Assembly: GCA_964405455.1 (NCBI GenBank)
Contig: CAYOOA010000001.1
Span: 1-64,000, forward strand
From: CALESS01 sp964405455
Lineage (GTDB): Bacteria; Chloroflexota; Anaerolineae; Anaerolineales; Anaerolineaceae
Direction: 5' to 3'
DNA: 64,000 bases
Shown here: piece after piece, positions 7,213 through 16,144 of the stretch
How the letters are laid out: every line of letters begins with the position of its first letter
Numbering within the stretch: position 1 is the stretch's first letter
Program-made: the position numbers and the translations under genes
Notes under the pieces: model-generated
What the model saw: the letters and a program-made list of their open reading frames with translations, nothing else
What the model was told of the DNA's origin: nothing
Database searches by the model: none

Positions 7213-9117
7213 TTACCATTCTTCACTATCGTCATCACCTTTGTGCTTGCGCCGCTTAAAGGTGATATCGCGATCAGGATCGTAGACGATTTCGGTATTT
7301 TTCCGCTTCTTGGATTTCTTCTTACCAGATTTATCAGACTTACCTTCTTCGGATTCCTCTTCGTCTTCACCAAGATCTGCAGAAGTGGGAGTGAGAACCG
7401 CCAACTGGGCAGCAATGGTATCGAAAGTGCTGAGATCAATGGTTTCCGGCACCTGGACGGGAGATTCTTCCACGGGTTGAGGAGCCGGTTCTGCGGGAGA
7501 GGTCACTTCGGGTTCGACTACAGGACCCTGTTCGACCACAACCGGGGCTGGCACTTCAGCGGCAGGAGCTTCAGGAGCTTCAGGAGCTTCAACTACTGGA
7601 GCAGCAGCTTCTTCAGGTACGGCCAGGAGCTGTTCCACCAGTTTAGTGATCTGGCTCATGGAGCGGGGACCAATGCCCTGCAGGCCGAGAATTGCATCCG
7701 GGCTGGTGGCCATTTGTTCAAGCATGGCTCCGGTGGTTTCATATCCGGCACCCTGGAGCAGGTTGGCGACATGATCCGGCAAGCCGGAATCGAGAATATT
7801 CTGGTAGTAAATTTCCGACGACACGCGGTCGCGGACGGAAGGACCTGTGGGGACGGCTACTTCCACTTTTTCAGGTTCCGGCCGGTAAGCGATCCGCCGC
7901 TCGATCCGATCCACAAAGTGAGCCATCTGGTCAAATTCTTCCGGCATGAGCGGCCGGTTTTCCGCCTTACGAGCCAGCATTTCTTCAATCGCCGGGATGT
8001 TGGAAGCTTCGGCTGCAGAGATTGTTGCCAGAGATGCGTCTGTTTGGAGCTTGTGAATGGCGTCGGCCGCAGCCTCGGGCAGGCTCTTAATATCAATGCG
8101 CCAGCCGGTCAACTTGGCAGCCAGGCGTGCATTCTGACCTTCACGACCAATGGCCAGGCTGAGGTTGTCTTCCATGACCACGACGGTGGCTGTCTTGCCA
8201 TTAGCGGCCCGTTCGTTGAGGTAGACACCCGTTACCCGGGCGGGGCTAAGGGCTTTAGCGATAAATCCAGCCGGGTCGGGGTTCCATTCAATGACATCAA
8301 TCTTCTCATCGTGGAGTTCGCGGACGATGGCCTGGATGCGTACACCGCGCAGGCCAACGCAAGCACCGACAGCGTCGATGCCGGGTTGTGTGGAGGAAAC
8401 GGCCACTTTGGCGCGCTCACCCGGCTCACGAGCAATCGAGCGAATTTCCACCACGCCGTGATAGATTTCGGGTACTTCATTTTCCAGAAGCCGGCGGAGG
8501 AAATCCTTGTGTGTGCGGGAGATGACAATCTGCGGGCCGCGGGGAGTGTCCTTGACTTCGGCGACCAGGCCGCGGACACGATCTCCAACGCGGAAACGTT
8601 CGCCCGGGATCATGTCTTTGCGCGACATGAAACCCTCGGCACGCATTTCCATGCCAATGGTCATCCCGGCAGCATTAATAGCCTGGATCACGCCGCTAAC
8701 GATTTCACCAACCTGCTTGGCGTAATATTCCACCTGGGCGGAACGTTCGGCATCCCGAATCCGCTGTTGAATCACCTGGCGGGCGGTTTGGGCGGCAACC
8801 CGGCCAAAATCATGCGGGGTGGATTCAACGATGATGGTAATTCCAAGCTGGGCTTCCGGGTTGTTCCGGCGGGCTTCAGCCAGGGAGACCTCGGTGAGAG
8901 GATTCATCACCGTTTCCACCACTTCCTTTTCCGCATAAATGGTTACTTTGCCGGTTTCAGGATCGAGGCGGGCTTCAATTTGCTGCTGGGCCGAGGCATT
9001 AACGGCTTTTCGATAGGCAGCAACCATGGCTGACTCCAAGGCTTTGATGATCACATCCTTGGGCAGCTGCTTTTCTTCGAGGACTTCATTGAAGGCCAGG
9101 GCGAATTCGTTCTTCAT
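7213..9117 (-). CDS. nusA: Transcription termination/antitermination protein NusA, with extended C-terminus
   Basis: A 634-residue protein. The N-terminal RNA-polymerase-binding domain (about 1-130) is followed by an S1 domain, then KH1 and KH2 (about 200-350) with VGLRGVRIQAI and AIGREGQNARLAAKLTGW. A helix-hairpin-helix-like segment with LQGIGPRSM (about 480) comes next. The last 130 residues are low-complexity: a Pro/Glu/Ala-rich part including a triple EAP repeat, then a mixed acidic/Lys-rich tail. NusA modulates pausing, termination and antitermination. First gene of the operon. No rimP gene lies upstream, where it is often found. Confidence 0.95.
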   Translation of the reverse strand: MKNEFALAFNEVLEEKQLPKDVIIKALESAMVAAYRKAVNASAQQQIEARLDPETGKVTIYAEKEVVETVMNPLTEVSLAEARRNNPEAQLGITIIVESTPHDFGRVAAQTARQVIQQRIRDAERSAQVEYYAKQVGEIVSGVIQAINAAGMTIGMEMRAEGFMSRKDMIPGERFRVGDRVRGLVAEVKDTPRGPQIVISRTHKDFLRRLLENEVPEIYHGVVEIRSIAREPGERAKVAVSSTQPGIDAVGACVGLRGVRIQAIVRELHDEKIDVIEWNPDPAGFIAKALSPARVTGVYLNERAANGKTATVVVMEDNLSLAIGREGQNARLAAKLTGWRIDIKSLPEAAADAIHKLQTDASLATISAAEASNIPAIEEMLARKAENRPLMPEEFDQMAHFVDRIERRIAYRPEPEKVEVAVPTGPSVRDRVSSEIYYQNILDSGLPDHVANLLQGAGYETTGAMLEQMATSPDAILGLQGIGPRSMSQITKLVEQLLAVPEEAAAPVVEAPEAPEAPAAEVPAPVVVEQGPVVEPEVTSPAEPAPQPVEESPVQVPETIDLSTFDTIAAQLAVLTPTSADLGEDEEESEEGKSDKSGKKKSKKRKNTEIVYDPDRDITFKRRKHKGDDDSEEW

Positions 9118-9167
9118 CCCTTCACTACTCCACTACTCTTTCGGTTTCTGATGTTGATATAAGCAAG

Positions 9168-9188
9168 AAAGTGGGGGTTGCCCACTTT
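9168..9188 (-). promoter_or_regulatory. Hairpin in nusA leader
   Basis: AAAGTGGG (9168-9175) and CCCACTTT (9181-9188) form a perfect 8-bp stem with a 5-nt loop, in the roughly 100-nt leader between the nusA promoter and its start codon. No clear U-run follows on the minus strand. It may be a leader structure or a weak attenuator. Confidence 0.45.
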
Positions 9189-9221
9189 CCGATGCACGAC
9201 TATTTAGCTGACAACGGGGAT

Positions 9222-9250
9222 ATTTTAGCACATTATCCATTCGCTTGCAA
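9222..9250 (-). promoter_or_regulatory. sigma70-type promoter of the nusA operon
   Basis: On the minus strand TTGCAA (9250-9245) and TAAAAT (9227-9222) are separated by exactly 17 nt. The predicted start near 9215 gives a leader of about 100 nt. This is the only convincing promoter upstream of the nusA-to-thyX gene series. Confidence 0.7.
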
Positions 9251-9317
9251 GGATTTGTGGCTGTACTGCGGGCGAGTTCATCTATAATTCTATCATCTCA
9301 TTCAGTAAGGAGACACC

Positions 9318-9941
9318 ATGAATCACCCCGAAGCCACCCAACAGGCATTGAGCATCCTGCGGAATGGAGCAAATTTTCAATGGTATGTCATTCCGCTGCT
9401 GGCATTCGTTGTTTATATCTATGCCAACGAGATCTCCAGGCAAAATTGGAAAGGCGTAGCTGCCGGCCTGGCCCTTTATAGTGTGCACTGGCTCTATGAG
9501 ATTGGAAATGCGCTAATCCAACATTTCAGCGGGCATGCCCTGTGGACTGTCCCCACGGGTACCTCTTTCCTGCTCCTGGTGGGGGTGGGCATCGAATTGA
9601 GCCTGATGTTTTCCGTAGCCGGGCTTGTGATGAGCAAATTACTGCCGGCTGACCCCAACCTGAAAATACTGGGGGTCAATAATCGGTTGTTGTTTGCTGT
9701 GGCCAATGCAGCCTTTTTTTCGGTGATTGAAATATTCCTGGCCAGCACGCCGGCATTTGTCTGGGTTTATTCATGGTGGGGAGCTTTTCCGGTTTTCGTG
9801 ACGGTTTATATCCCGTTTTTCCTGGCAGCTTTCTATTGCTATGATTGGCCGAAGAAAGTCCAGGTGCGTTTCATCGGCAGCCTGGCCGGAATAGACCTGG
9901 TGGCAATGATCCTCTTTGCGGGAGTCTTGAAGTGGATCTAG
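9318..9941 (+). CDS. Polytopic membrane protein, function unknown
   Basis: 207 residues with about six hydrophobic segments, starting at WYVIPLLAFVVYIYANEI. Polar residues lie in the short loops. I do not recognise the family. AAGGAG lies 6 nt before the ATG, and TATAAT at 9283-9288 may be its -10 element, although no good -35 is visible. It is divergent from nusA and precedes fdhD by 114 bp, which contains a separate promoter, so it is probably a single-gene unit. Confidence 0.75.
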   Translation: MNHPEATQQALSILRNGANFQWYVIPLLAFVVYIYANEISRQNWKGVAAGLALYSVHWLYEIGNALIQHFSGHALWTVPTGTSFLLLVGVGIELSLMFSVAGLVMSKLLPADPNLKILGVNNRLLFAVANAAFFSVIEIFLASTPAFVWVYSWWGAFPVFVTVYIPFFLAAFYCYDWPKKVQVRFIGSLAGIDLVAMILFAGVLKWI

Positions 9942-9980
9942 TCTCACTCTACTCTGTGATGGAGTTAACACCAGGATGAA

Positions 9981-10008
9981 TTGAAAAATCGGACAAATGA
10001 GGTAAAAT
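9981..10008 (+). promoter_or_regulatory. Probable promoter of fdhD
   Basis: TTGAAA (9981-9986) and TAAAAT (10003-10008) with a 16-nt spacer, 48 nt before the fdhD ATG. Confidence 0.5.
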
Positions 10009-10055
10009 AAATTCGCCTGGCAGATTTATCGGTATCTTGAAGAGGACAGGAGCTG

Positions 10056-10847
10056 ATGCAACCATCCACCGATGTTCCCATCCGCACCATTCATCATTCT
10101 CCCCGAGGTTGGGAGGAGCAGCCTGCACGGATCATTCGCGAGTCAATTGTATCGCTGACCGTTAATGGTGCCACCTGGTTAAGCTTTACCTGTACGCCCA
10201 CGAATCTTGAAGAATTAAGCGTGGGCTTTTTGTTTAATGAAAACATCATCAAAGCTGCGGATGAGGTTGAAGTGGTTAAAGTGTGTGAAAACGGCCAAAA
10301 TGTGGATATCTGGCTGAACCGCAGCGTGGAGCGACCCAGCCAATGGCGACGGACATCCGGGTGTACCGGGGGAGTGACAACCGATGGAAATCACCCTGTA
10401 GTTACTGTCAAAGTGATCAGGTGCATTCATCCTGACCAGGTGATGAACGGCATGGAGCAGTTGCTGCATGCCCAACAGCTTTACCGGGAGACGCGCGGGG
10501 TGCATTGTTCGGCAATCTCCGACGGGACAAATCTACAGCTGATTGCTGAGGATATTGGTCGGCATAATACCTTGGATAAACTGGCCGGGCTGTGGCTGAT
10601 GCGTAAGGTTGATTTTCATCCGGAGATACTCTTTACCACCGGGCGTATCAGCTCGGAGATGTTGGAAAAATCAGCCCGGATGGGCGTGGCAGTAGTTGTC
10701 TCGCGTACATCGCCGACCTCACTCTCCATTGAAAGGGCAGAAGAATCCGGGATTACGATAATCGGTTACGCGCGACGCGATCAATTCACCGTGTACACTC
10801 ATCCAGAACGATTGGTTATGGATTTGAGCCCGGAACCAGAGAGTTAA
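10056..10847 (+). CDS. fdhD: Formate dehydrogenase accessory sulfurtransferase FdhD
   Basis: A 263-residue FdhD. The family carries sulfur from the cysteine desulfurase to the bis-MGD molybdenum cofactor of formate dehydrogenase. The conserved active-site loop reads SGCTGG with Cys103; the second Cys of the CxxC found in E. coli FdhD is absent. The C-terminal half has the typical LAEDIGRHNTLDK-like segment (here IAEDIGRHNTLDKLAG) and FTTGRISSEML. GGAG precedes the ATG. It is close to mobA and the formate dehydrogenase operon that needs it. Its TAA shares bases with the stop of the convergent mobA. Confidence 0.94.
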   Translation: MQPSTDVPIRTIHHSPRGWEEQPARIIRESIVSLTVNGATWLSFTCTPTNLEELSVGFLFNENIIKAADEVEVVKVCENGQNVDIWLNRSVERPSQWRRTSGCTGGVTTDGNHPVVTVKVIRCIHPDQVMNGMEQLLHAQQLYRETRGVHCSAISDGTNLQLIAEDIGRHNTLDKLAGLWLMRKVDFHPEILFTTGRISSEMLEKSARMGVAVVVSRTSPTSLSIERAEESGITIIGYARRDQFTVYTHPERLVMDLSPEPES

Positions 10848-11440
10848 GATTTCGCCATCTCTTCTGCCCGGGCAAATTCCTCCGGCGTGTTCACGTTTAT
10901 AAAAGTAAGGCCAGATGGCTCAATCGCTGTAATCTCATCTAAAGAAAGAACCCGAACTTTTACATCCGAAAACCAGGAAATCATCCGCCGCTCGCCGTTT
11001 TGGAGCGCTTTTTGAACGGCAGGCAGGCAGGTTTCCCGTCGAAAGACGCAATGAAGTGGCTCAAGACCTGATTCGGTAGACGGGATGACCACATCCACCC
11101 TCTCTGACAACAACAGGGCAACCTGGTGTTGCAGCAGTTCCCGACTGGCGAAGGGCATATCACAGGCTGTGACGGCCACCAGGGGATTGGAAGCATAGTG
11201 AAGGGCGGTGAGTAAGCCACCCAGGGCGCCTTTACCTGGTTGGAGATCGGGAACTGTTCGAACACCCAGGAAAGCATAGGTCTCCGGTTGATTGGCGGTC
11301 AGGAGAACTTCCTGGAAAGCTGGAGACAGCTTTAGAAGTACCCTTTGGATTAACGGCTGGCCGAGAAATGGTCGCAATGCTTTATTTTCGCCCATCCGGC
11401 TGGATTCACCACCTGCTTGAATGACAAGGGTCGTATTCAT
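10844..11440 (-). CDS. mobA: Molybdenum cofactor guanylyltransferase
   Basis: 198 residues with the nucleotidyltransferase signature QAGGESSRMGENKAL at the N-terminus and the metal-binding ACDMPF near residue 95. MobA adds GMP to molybdopterin to make the MGD form used by DMSO-reductase-family enzymes such as formate dehydrogenase. It is transcribed divergently from the formate dehydrogenase operon (62 bp between start codons) and converges on fdhD with overlapping stop codons in TTAA. Confidence 0.92.
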   Translation of the reverse strand: MNTTLVIQAGGESSRMGENKALRPFLGQPLIQRVLLKLSPAFQEVLLTANQPETYAFLGVRTVPDLQPGKGALGGLLTALHYASNPLVAVTACDMPFASRELLQHQVALLLSERVDVVIPSTESGLEPLHCVFRRETCLPAVQKALQNGERRMISWFSDVKVRVLSLDEITAIEPSGLTFINVNTPEEFARAEEMAKS

Positions 11441-11502
11441 GACTATAATTATAATGAATCATATCCAAATTCGAAAAAATCACTCCAGGAGATGCAGAAA
11501 CC

Positions 11503-13230
11503 ATGACGGAAATTGACCTCTCCCGATTGCAGCCAATATTGGCTGAACTGGCTCCGCAGGGGCGGTCGGCTCTATTGCCCGCCCTACACGCCGTGCAAGG
11601 TTTGTATGGATATGTTCATCCAGATGCAGCCCGTGAAGTAGGGCGTGTCCTGAGGGTACCCCTGGCGGAAATTTTTGGGGTGGTTGATTTTTACAGCCTC
11701 TTCTATGCAGAACCGGTTGGCAGAATGGTGATGCATATTTGCGGGGATCCCGTTTGTGCCATGGCCGGAGCAGATGGGGTTTTAAAGCTGGCAACCCAGA
11801 AGACAGAGGAAGAAGAACTGAATGGGATTTTAACTCACTCCATCACGGTGGAGCGGAGCGCCTGCCTGGGGTTGTGTGAGCATGCCCCGGCTTTGCTCGT
11901 CCAGGGTGCTGCGGTGGGACAAGCAGCCCAACGCACCTGGGAGGAGCTTTCAGAAGGCAAGATCCACCGTCCGCACAGTGTGGTGGGTGGGGATATTGCC
12001 GTGCTGACTTCCAACTGCGGACACGGCCATACAACATTTCTAAAAGAATACCGCTCGCGGGGAGGTTATGGCGGGCTGCGGAAGGCTCTGGGGTTGAAGC
12101 CGGATGAAGTAATCGCTGAGGTCAAAAAATCTGGATTAGTCGGGCGGGGTGGGGCAGCCTTTCCAACCGGGCTCAAGTGGGAAGGTGCGGCAAATACGCC
12201 AGCAGATATCCGCTATGTGGTGGTTAATGCTGATGAGGCTGAGCCCGGGACATTTAAAGACCGGGTAATGATGGAAGACGACCCTCACCGGGTGCTGGAA
12301 GGACTGATCATTGCAGCTTATGCAATCGGCGCACGGAAGGGTTATTGGTATATTCGCGGAGAGTACGCTTACTCCGCAATGGTGGTAGGCCAGGCCATCA
12401 AAGAAGCCCTGGCAGAAGGTATCCTGGGAGAAAATATTCTGGGTTCTGGTTTTCAGTTTGAAGTGGAAGTGCGTCGGGGAGCTGGAGCTTATGTGTGCGG
12501 GGAAGAGACGGCCCTGTTTGAATCCATTGAGGGGAAGCGGGGATTTCCGCGGGTCAAGCCGCCTTTTCCAACGACCGCCGGCTTGTTTGGAAAACCAACA
12601 GTGATCAACAACGTGGAGACATTGTCCAACATTGCATACATTCTTGAAAATGGTGCCGATGTCTACCGACAGATGGGCACAGAGAAATCACCCGGACCGA
12701 AATTGTTCTGCGTCTCCGGGGATGTGAACCGGCCGGGATTATATGAAGTTCCATTCGGTGTGAGTATGCGTCATTTACTGGAAGATCTTGCCGGCGGAAT
12801 GCGAGAGGGGCATGTCTTCCAGGCGGCTTTGGTGGGTGGCGCGGCAGGAGCGTTTGCCACCCCACAACAATTGGACACCCGCCTGACTTTTGAAGATTTG
12901 CGGGCAGCCGGGTTACCCCTTGGATCGGGAGTGATCACGGTATTTGATGAAACTCGCGATCTAAAAGATATTCTCCTACGGCTGACTCATTTCTTCGCCG
13001 AGGAATCCTGTGGGAAGTGCTATCCCTGCCAGTTGGGGACCCAGCGGCAGTACGAAATCATGCAGCGGGTGATGAATAACCAGACTCTGCCTGATGATGC
13101 AGACCGTTTGAAGGATATTGGTTGGACGATGACGGATGCATCCTTATGCGGGCTGGGACAAACGGCGGCCAGCGCCCTACTCAGCGCACTGAAGAATTGG
13201 CCTGAACTCTTTATGGATGGAAGGGAGTGA
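11503..13230 (+). CDS. NAD-dependent formate dehydrogenase flavoprotein subunit, NuoE-NuoF fusion
   Basis: 575 residues joining two complex-I-like modules. Residues 1-150 are the thioredoxin-fold NuoE-like domain, with [2Fe-2S] ligands Cys80, Cys85, Cys121 and Cys125. Residues 170-575 are NuoF-like: GRGGAAFPTGLKW (about 214-226), an FMN/NADH-binding region with GAGAYVCGEETAL, and a C-terminal SCGKCYPCQLGT cluster motif. The module passes electrons between FeS clusters and NAD(H). It lacks the extra C-terminal ferredoxin domain of HydB-type bifurcating subunits. It is first in a three-subunit operon. A bifurcating role is possible, but nothing in the sequence shows it. Confidence 0.9.
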   Translation: MTEIDLSRLQPILAELAPQGRSALLPALHAVQGLYGYVHPDAAREVGRVLRVPLAEIFGVVDFYSLFYAEPVGRMVMHICGDPVCAMAGADGVLKLATQKTEEEELNGILTHSITVERSACLGLCEHAPALLVQGAAVGQAAQRTWEELSEGKIHRPHSVVGGDIAVLTSNCGHGHTTFLKEYRSRGGYGGLRKALGLKPDEVIAEVKKSGLVGRGGAAFPTGLKWEGAANTPADIRYVVVNADEAEPGTFKDRVMMEDDPHRVLEGLIIAAYAIGARKGYWYIRGEYAYSAMVVGQAIKEALAEGILGENILGSGFQFEVEVRRGAGAYVCGEETALFESIEGKRGFPRVKPPFPTTAGLFGKPTVINNVETLSNIAYILENGADVYRQMGTEKSPGPKLFCVSGDVNRPGLYEVPFGVSMRHLLEDLAGGMREGHVFQAALVGGAAGAFATPQQLDTRLTFEDLRAAGLPLGSGVITVFDETRDLKDILLRLTHFFAEESCGKCYPCQLGTQRQYEIMQRVMNNQTLPDDADRLKDIGWTMTDASLCGLGQTAASALLSALKNWPELFMDGRE

Positions 13231-13237
13231 GTAAATC

Positions 13238-13936
13238 ATGGCAGATATTACATTGACAATTGATAGCCAGGTCGTTACTGTTTCGGCTGGCACCACCATC
13301 CATCAGGCTGCTCAACAGGTTGGCATCACGATTCCTACAATTTGCTACCACGAGTACTGCACCTCGAATGCGTTGTGCCGCATTTGCGTGGTGGAAGTGC
13401 AAGGTTCACGAACCTTGGTACCTTCCTGCATTGCCAAGGTGAGTGATGGAATGCAGGTGCAGACTCAAACAGAGAGGGTGCGCCGCGCCCGAAAAACGAT
13501 CCTGGAAATGTTATCTGCTTCGGTCGATCTATCCGATGCGAATGATATCCAGGAATTGATGGAAGAATACAGCGCAAGCGAGACGCGCTTCCCGGATGCT
13601 GAGCTCAGGGATCCACCCCTCATCGATGATAATCCCATGTTTATCCGTGACTATGCCAAATGCATCCTGTGCTGGCGCTGTGTCCAGGTGTGTGCGGAAG
13701 ATGATCAATATACATACGCCATCAATTTCAGCGGACGCGGATTTGAAACCCAGATTGGCACGTTCTACAACAGCCCGATGCCGGAGACTACTTGTGTTTT
13801 CTGCGGCCAGTGCGTTGGGGTTTGCCCGACGGGTGCCCTGAAACCCAAGCGGGAGTTCCTGCTGGAGTTGGGTTATTCAGCGGACGAAATCATGTCCCTG
13901 ACGCGAAGTGAACGCCGCCGGCGGACCAGACGATAA
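13238..13936 (+). CDS. Iron-sulfur electron-transfer subunit of formate dehydrogenase (NuoG N-terminus / HoxU-like)
   Basis: 232 residues. The N-terminal [2Fe-2S] domain has Cys36, Cys47, Cys50 and Cys64. Two [4Fe-4S] motifs follow, CILCWRCVQVC (142-152) and CVFCGQCVGVC (186-196). In most relatives a His-Cys3 [4Fe-4S] site (HxxxCxxCxxxxxC) lies between these. Here the equivalent stretch, about residues 92-112, keeps the helix pattern but has no Cys or His. The subunit should pass electrons between the catalytic and flavin subunits. It starts 8 bp after the flavoprotein stop, with GGAAGGGAG upstream. Confidence 0.9.
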   Translation: MADITLTIDSQVVTVSAGTTIHQAAQQVGITIPTICYHEYCTSNALCRICVVEVQGSRTLVPSCIAKVSDGMQVQTQTERVRRARKTILEMLSASVDLSDANDIQELMEEYSASETRFPDAELRDPPLIDDNPMFIRDYAKCILCWRCVQVCAEDDQYTYAINFSGRGFETQIGTFYNSPMPETTCVFCGQCVGVCPTGALKPKREFLLELGYSADEIMSLTRSERRRRTRR

Positions 13937-13964
13937 TCTCACCAGGACACGGAGGAAAACCACG

Positions 13965-16127
13965 ATGATAAAACCAGACCGGATTGTTACCACTACCTGT
14001 CCTTTTTGCGGCGTAGGATGCAAATTACAACTGCACATCAAGGATGATTTCATTTTCCGGGTGACTTCGCCGTTCGATTCCGTTGTTAACCACGGGAATT
14101 TGTGTGTCAAGGGGCGGTTTGGATATGACTTTGTTTATAACCAGCAGCGGGTCACCACGCCTTTGATTCGAAAAACTCCGCAAAAACCCGGCCAGCGAAC
14201 CCAGGCTTTTGACATGAATGAATGGCGGCCCATCAGTTGGGAAGAAGCCCTGGAAACTGTTGCCGACCGCCTGGTGGAAATATACAAACGGGATGGAGCC
14301 GAGGCCATGGCGGTGTACTCCTGTGCCAAGGCAACCAACGAGGATAATTACCTGCTGCAAAAGATGTTCCGCGCTTTATTCAGGACAAACAACGTGGACC
14401 ATTGCACGCGCCTATGCCACGCTGCCAGCGTAGTGGCCTTGCAAATGGCGGTCGGCTCGGCTGCCATGAGCAATACCGCCGGCGAAGTTATCCACAATGA
14501 TGTATTTATTGTGACCGGCGCTAATGTCACCGAAAATCACCCGATCATCGCCCTGCAAATGAAAGAGGCGATTGAAAAACATGGTGCAAAACTGATCGTC
14601 GTGGACCCGAGGCGAATCGAGATGGTAAATTTTGCCACGCTCTGGCTGCCGGAAAAACCAGGCACGGATGTGGCGGTCTTCTCGGCGATGGCGCATATCA
14701 TCTTGAAAGAAAAGTTGTACAACCAGGACTTTATTGATACGCGAACCGAAAACTTCGCCGAATTCGCTGCTTCGATGGAAAAGTTCACCCCCGAGTACGC
14801 CGAGCAAATTTCAGGGGTGGACCGTGAGTTGATCATCCAGGCTGCGAGGATGTATGCATCAGCGAAAAATGCGGCTATTTATTGGGCCCTGGGGATCCCG
14901 GAACATTCGCATGGCACGCAAAATGCACTCTCATTGATCAACCTGGCATTATTGACAGGACAAATTGGCCGGTTGGGCACCGGGCTCAATCCTCTGCGTG
15001 GGCAAAACAATGTCCAGGGTGCATCCGATTCCGGTTCCATGCCCTGGCATTATCCGGGTTATCAGCGCGTGGATAATGAAGAGGCCGCTCAGAAATTTGA
15101 AAGGTTGTGGAATATTGAACCCGGTGGACTGAACCGCAAACCAGGATTGACAACCACTGAAATCATGAGTGCCGTGCATGAGGGTGGGGTTCGGGCTTTG
15201 TATATCATGGGTGAGAACCCAATGATGTCTGAACCGAACTTAAACCTGACACGCAAGCATATGGAGCAATTGGAATTTCTGGTTGCACAGGATATGTTTA
15301 TCAACGAATCGGGCTCGTTTGCAGATATTTTCCTACCGGCAACCTCCTGGGCGGAGAAGGAAGGGACCTTTACCAACACAGACCGGCGGGTCCAGCGTGT
15401 TCGGCAGGCGATTCCGCCGCGCGGACAGGCCCGACCGGATTGGCAAATCATTTGCGACCTGGCAAAGCGGCTTGAGAAGCGGCTTGGGCGACCCAATTCA
15501 GCCTACTGGGATTACATCCATCCCGAGGAAGTCATGCTGGAAATGGGTAAAGGAGTGCCGGATTATGCCGGTATTCGTTATGATAGGATTGAAAACGAGG
15601 GTTTGCAAACACCGGTTTTGGATGAAAATCACCCCGGAACGCCCTTCCTTTTTTCGAAGAGCTTCCCTCGCGGCCGCGGGAAATTCCATCCATTGGAGTA
15701 CACACCATCAGCAGAACAGCCGGATGAAGAATATCCGCTCATCCTGACAACCGGGCGCGTCCTGGAACACTGGCACGGTGGCACACTGACGCGCCATTCC
15801 TGGATGGATGACCTCCAACCGGCTGCCATGCTTGAAATCAATCCGGCTGATGCTGCCCGCCTTGACATCATCCAGGGACAACCGGTTCGAGTTACTTCCC
15901 GGCGCGGATCCATTGTCCTGCGTGCACGGGTGACTGAAAAGTCCACTCCCGGGGTGGTGTTCATCCCGTTTTTCTTTGCAGAAGCTGCAGCCAATGAATT
16001 GACAATTGATGTTGTGGATCCATTGGCCAAGATCCCCGAATACAAGGCCTGTGCCGTCCGCGTTTCAACGGCTGAGGAACGCGAACTGCGCCTTCCAGAT
16101 GCTTATCAAGTGCGTGGAAGGTATTAA
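13965..16127 (+). CDS. Formate dehydrogenase catalytic subunit (bis-MGD, Cys type)
   Basis: A 720-residue molybdopterin oxidoreductase of the FdhF/FdhA group. The N-terminus carries the [4Fe-4S] motif CPFCGVGCKLQL...GNLCVKG (12-50). The active-site loop NNVDHCTRLCHAASV places Cys151 where E. coli FdhF has selenocysteine, followed by the conserved His152, so it should work without Sec. The C-terminal molydopterin-dinucleotide-binding domain has LTTGRVLEHWHGGTLT. It oxidises formate to CO2, or the reverse. The ATG at 13965 follows GGAGGAAAACCACG, and an upstream in-frame ATG at 13908 inside the previous gene is rejected. Confidence 0.92.
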   Translation: MIKPDRIVTTTCPFCGVGCKLQLHIKDDFIFRVTSPFDSVVNHGNLCVKGRFGYDFVYNQQRVTTPLIRKTPQKPGQRTQAFDMNEWRPISWEEALETVADRLVEIYKRDGAEAMAVYSCAKATNEDNYLLQKMFRALFRTNNVDHCTRLCHAASVVALQMAVGSAAMSNTAGEVIHNDVFIVTGANVTENHPIIALQMKEAIEKHGAKLIVVDPRRIEMVNFATLWLPEKPGTDVAVFSAMAHIILKEKLYNQDFIDTRTENFAEFAASMEKFTPEYAEQISGVDRELIIQAARMYASAKNAAIYWALGIPEHSHGTQNALSLINLALLTGQIGRLGTGLNPLRGQNNVQGASDSGSMPWHYPGYQRVDNEEAAQKFERLWNIEPGGLNRKPGLTTTEIMSAVHEGGVRALYIMGENPMMSEPNLNLTRKHMEQLEFLVAQDMFINESGSFADIFLPATSWAEKEGTFTNTDRRVQRVRQAIPPRGQARPDWQIICDLAKRLEKRLGRPNSAYWDYIHPEEVMLEMGKGVPDYAGIRYDRIENEGLQTPVLDENHPGTPFLFSKSFPRGRGKFHPLEYTPSAEQPDEEYPLILTTGRVLEHWHGGTLTRHSWMDDLQPAAMLEINPADAARLDIIQGQPVRVTSRRGSIVLRARVTEKSTPGVVFIPFFFAEAAANELTIDVVDPLAKIPEYKACAVRVSTAEERELRLPDAYQVRGRY

Positions 16128-16144
16128 GATTCAACGGAGGGGTC

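Noticed and set aside
7560..7590. Direct repeat GGAGCTTCA, three copies, as a possible mobile or CRISPR-like repeat
   Set aside because: It is in-frame coding sequence for a Pro/Glu/Ala linker of NusA.
7243..9033. 596-residue open frame opposite nusA
   Set aside because: Antisense shadow of a GC-rich conserved gene; His/Gly/Arg-rich, with no start signal and no recognisable domain.
14412..14420. Selenocysteine in formate dehydrogenase
   Set aside because: The active-site codon at 14415 is TGC (Cys); there is no in-frame TGA.
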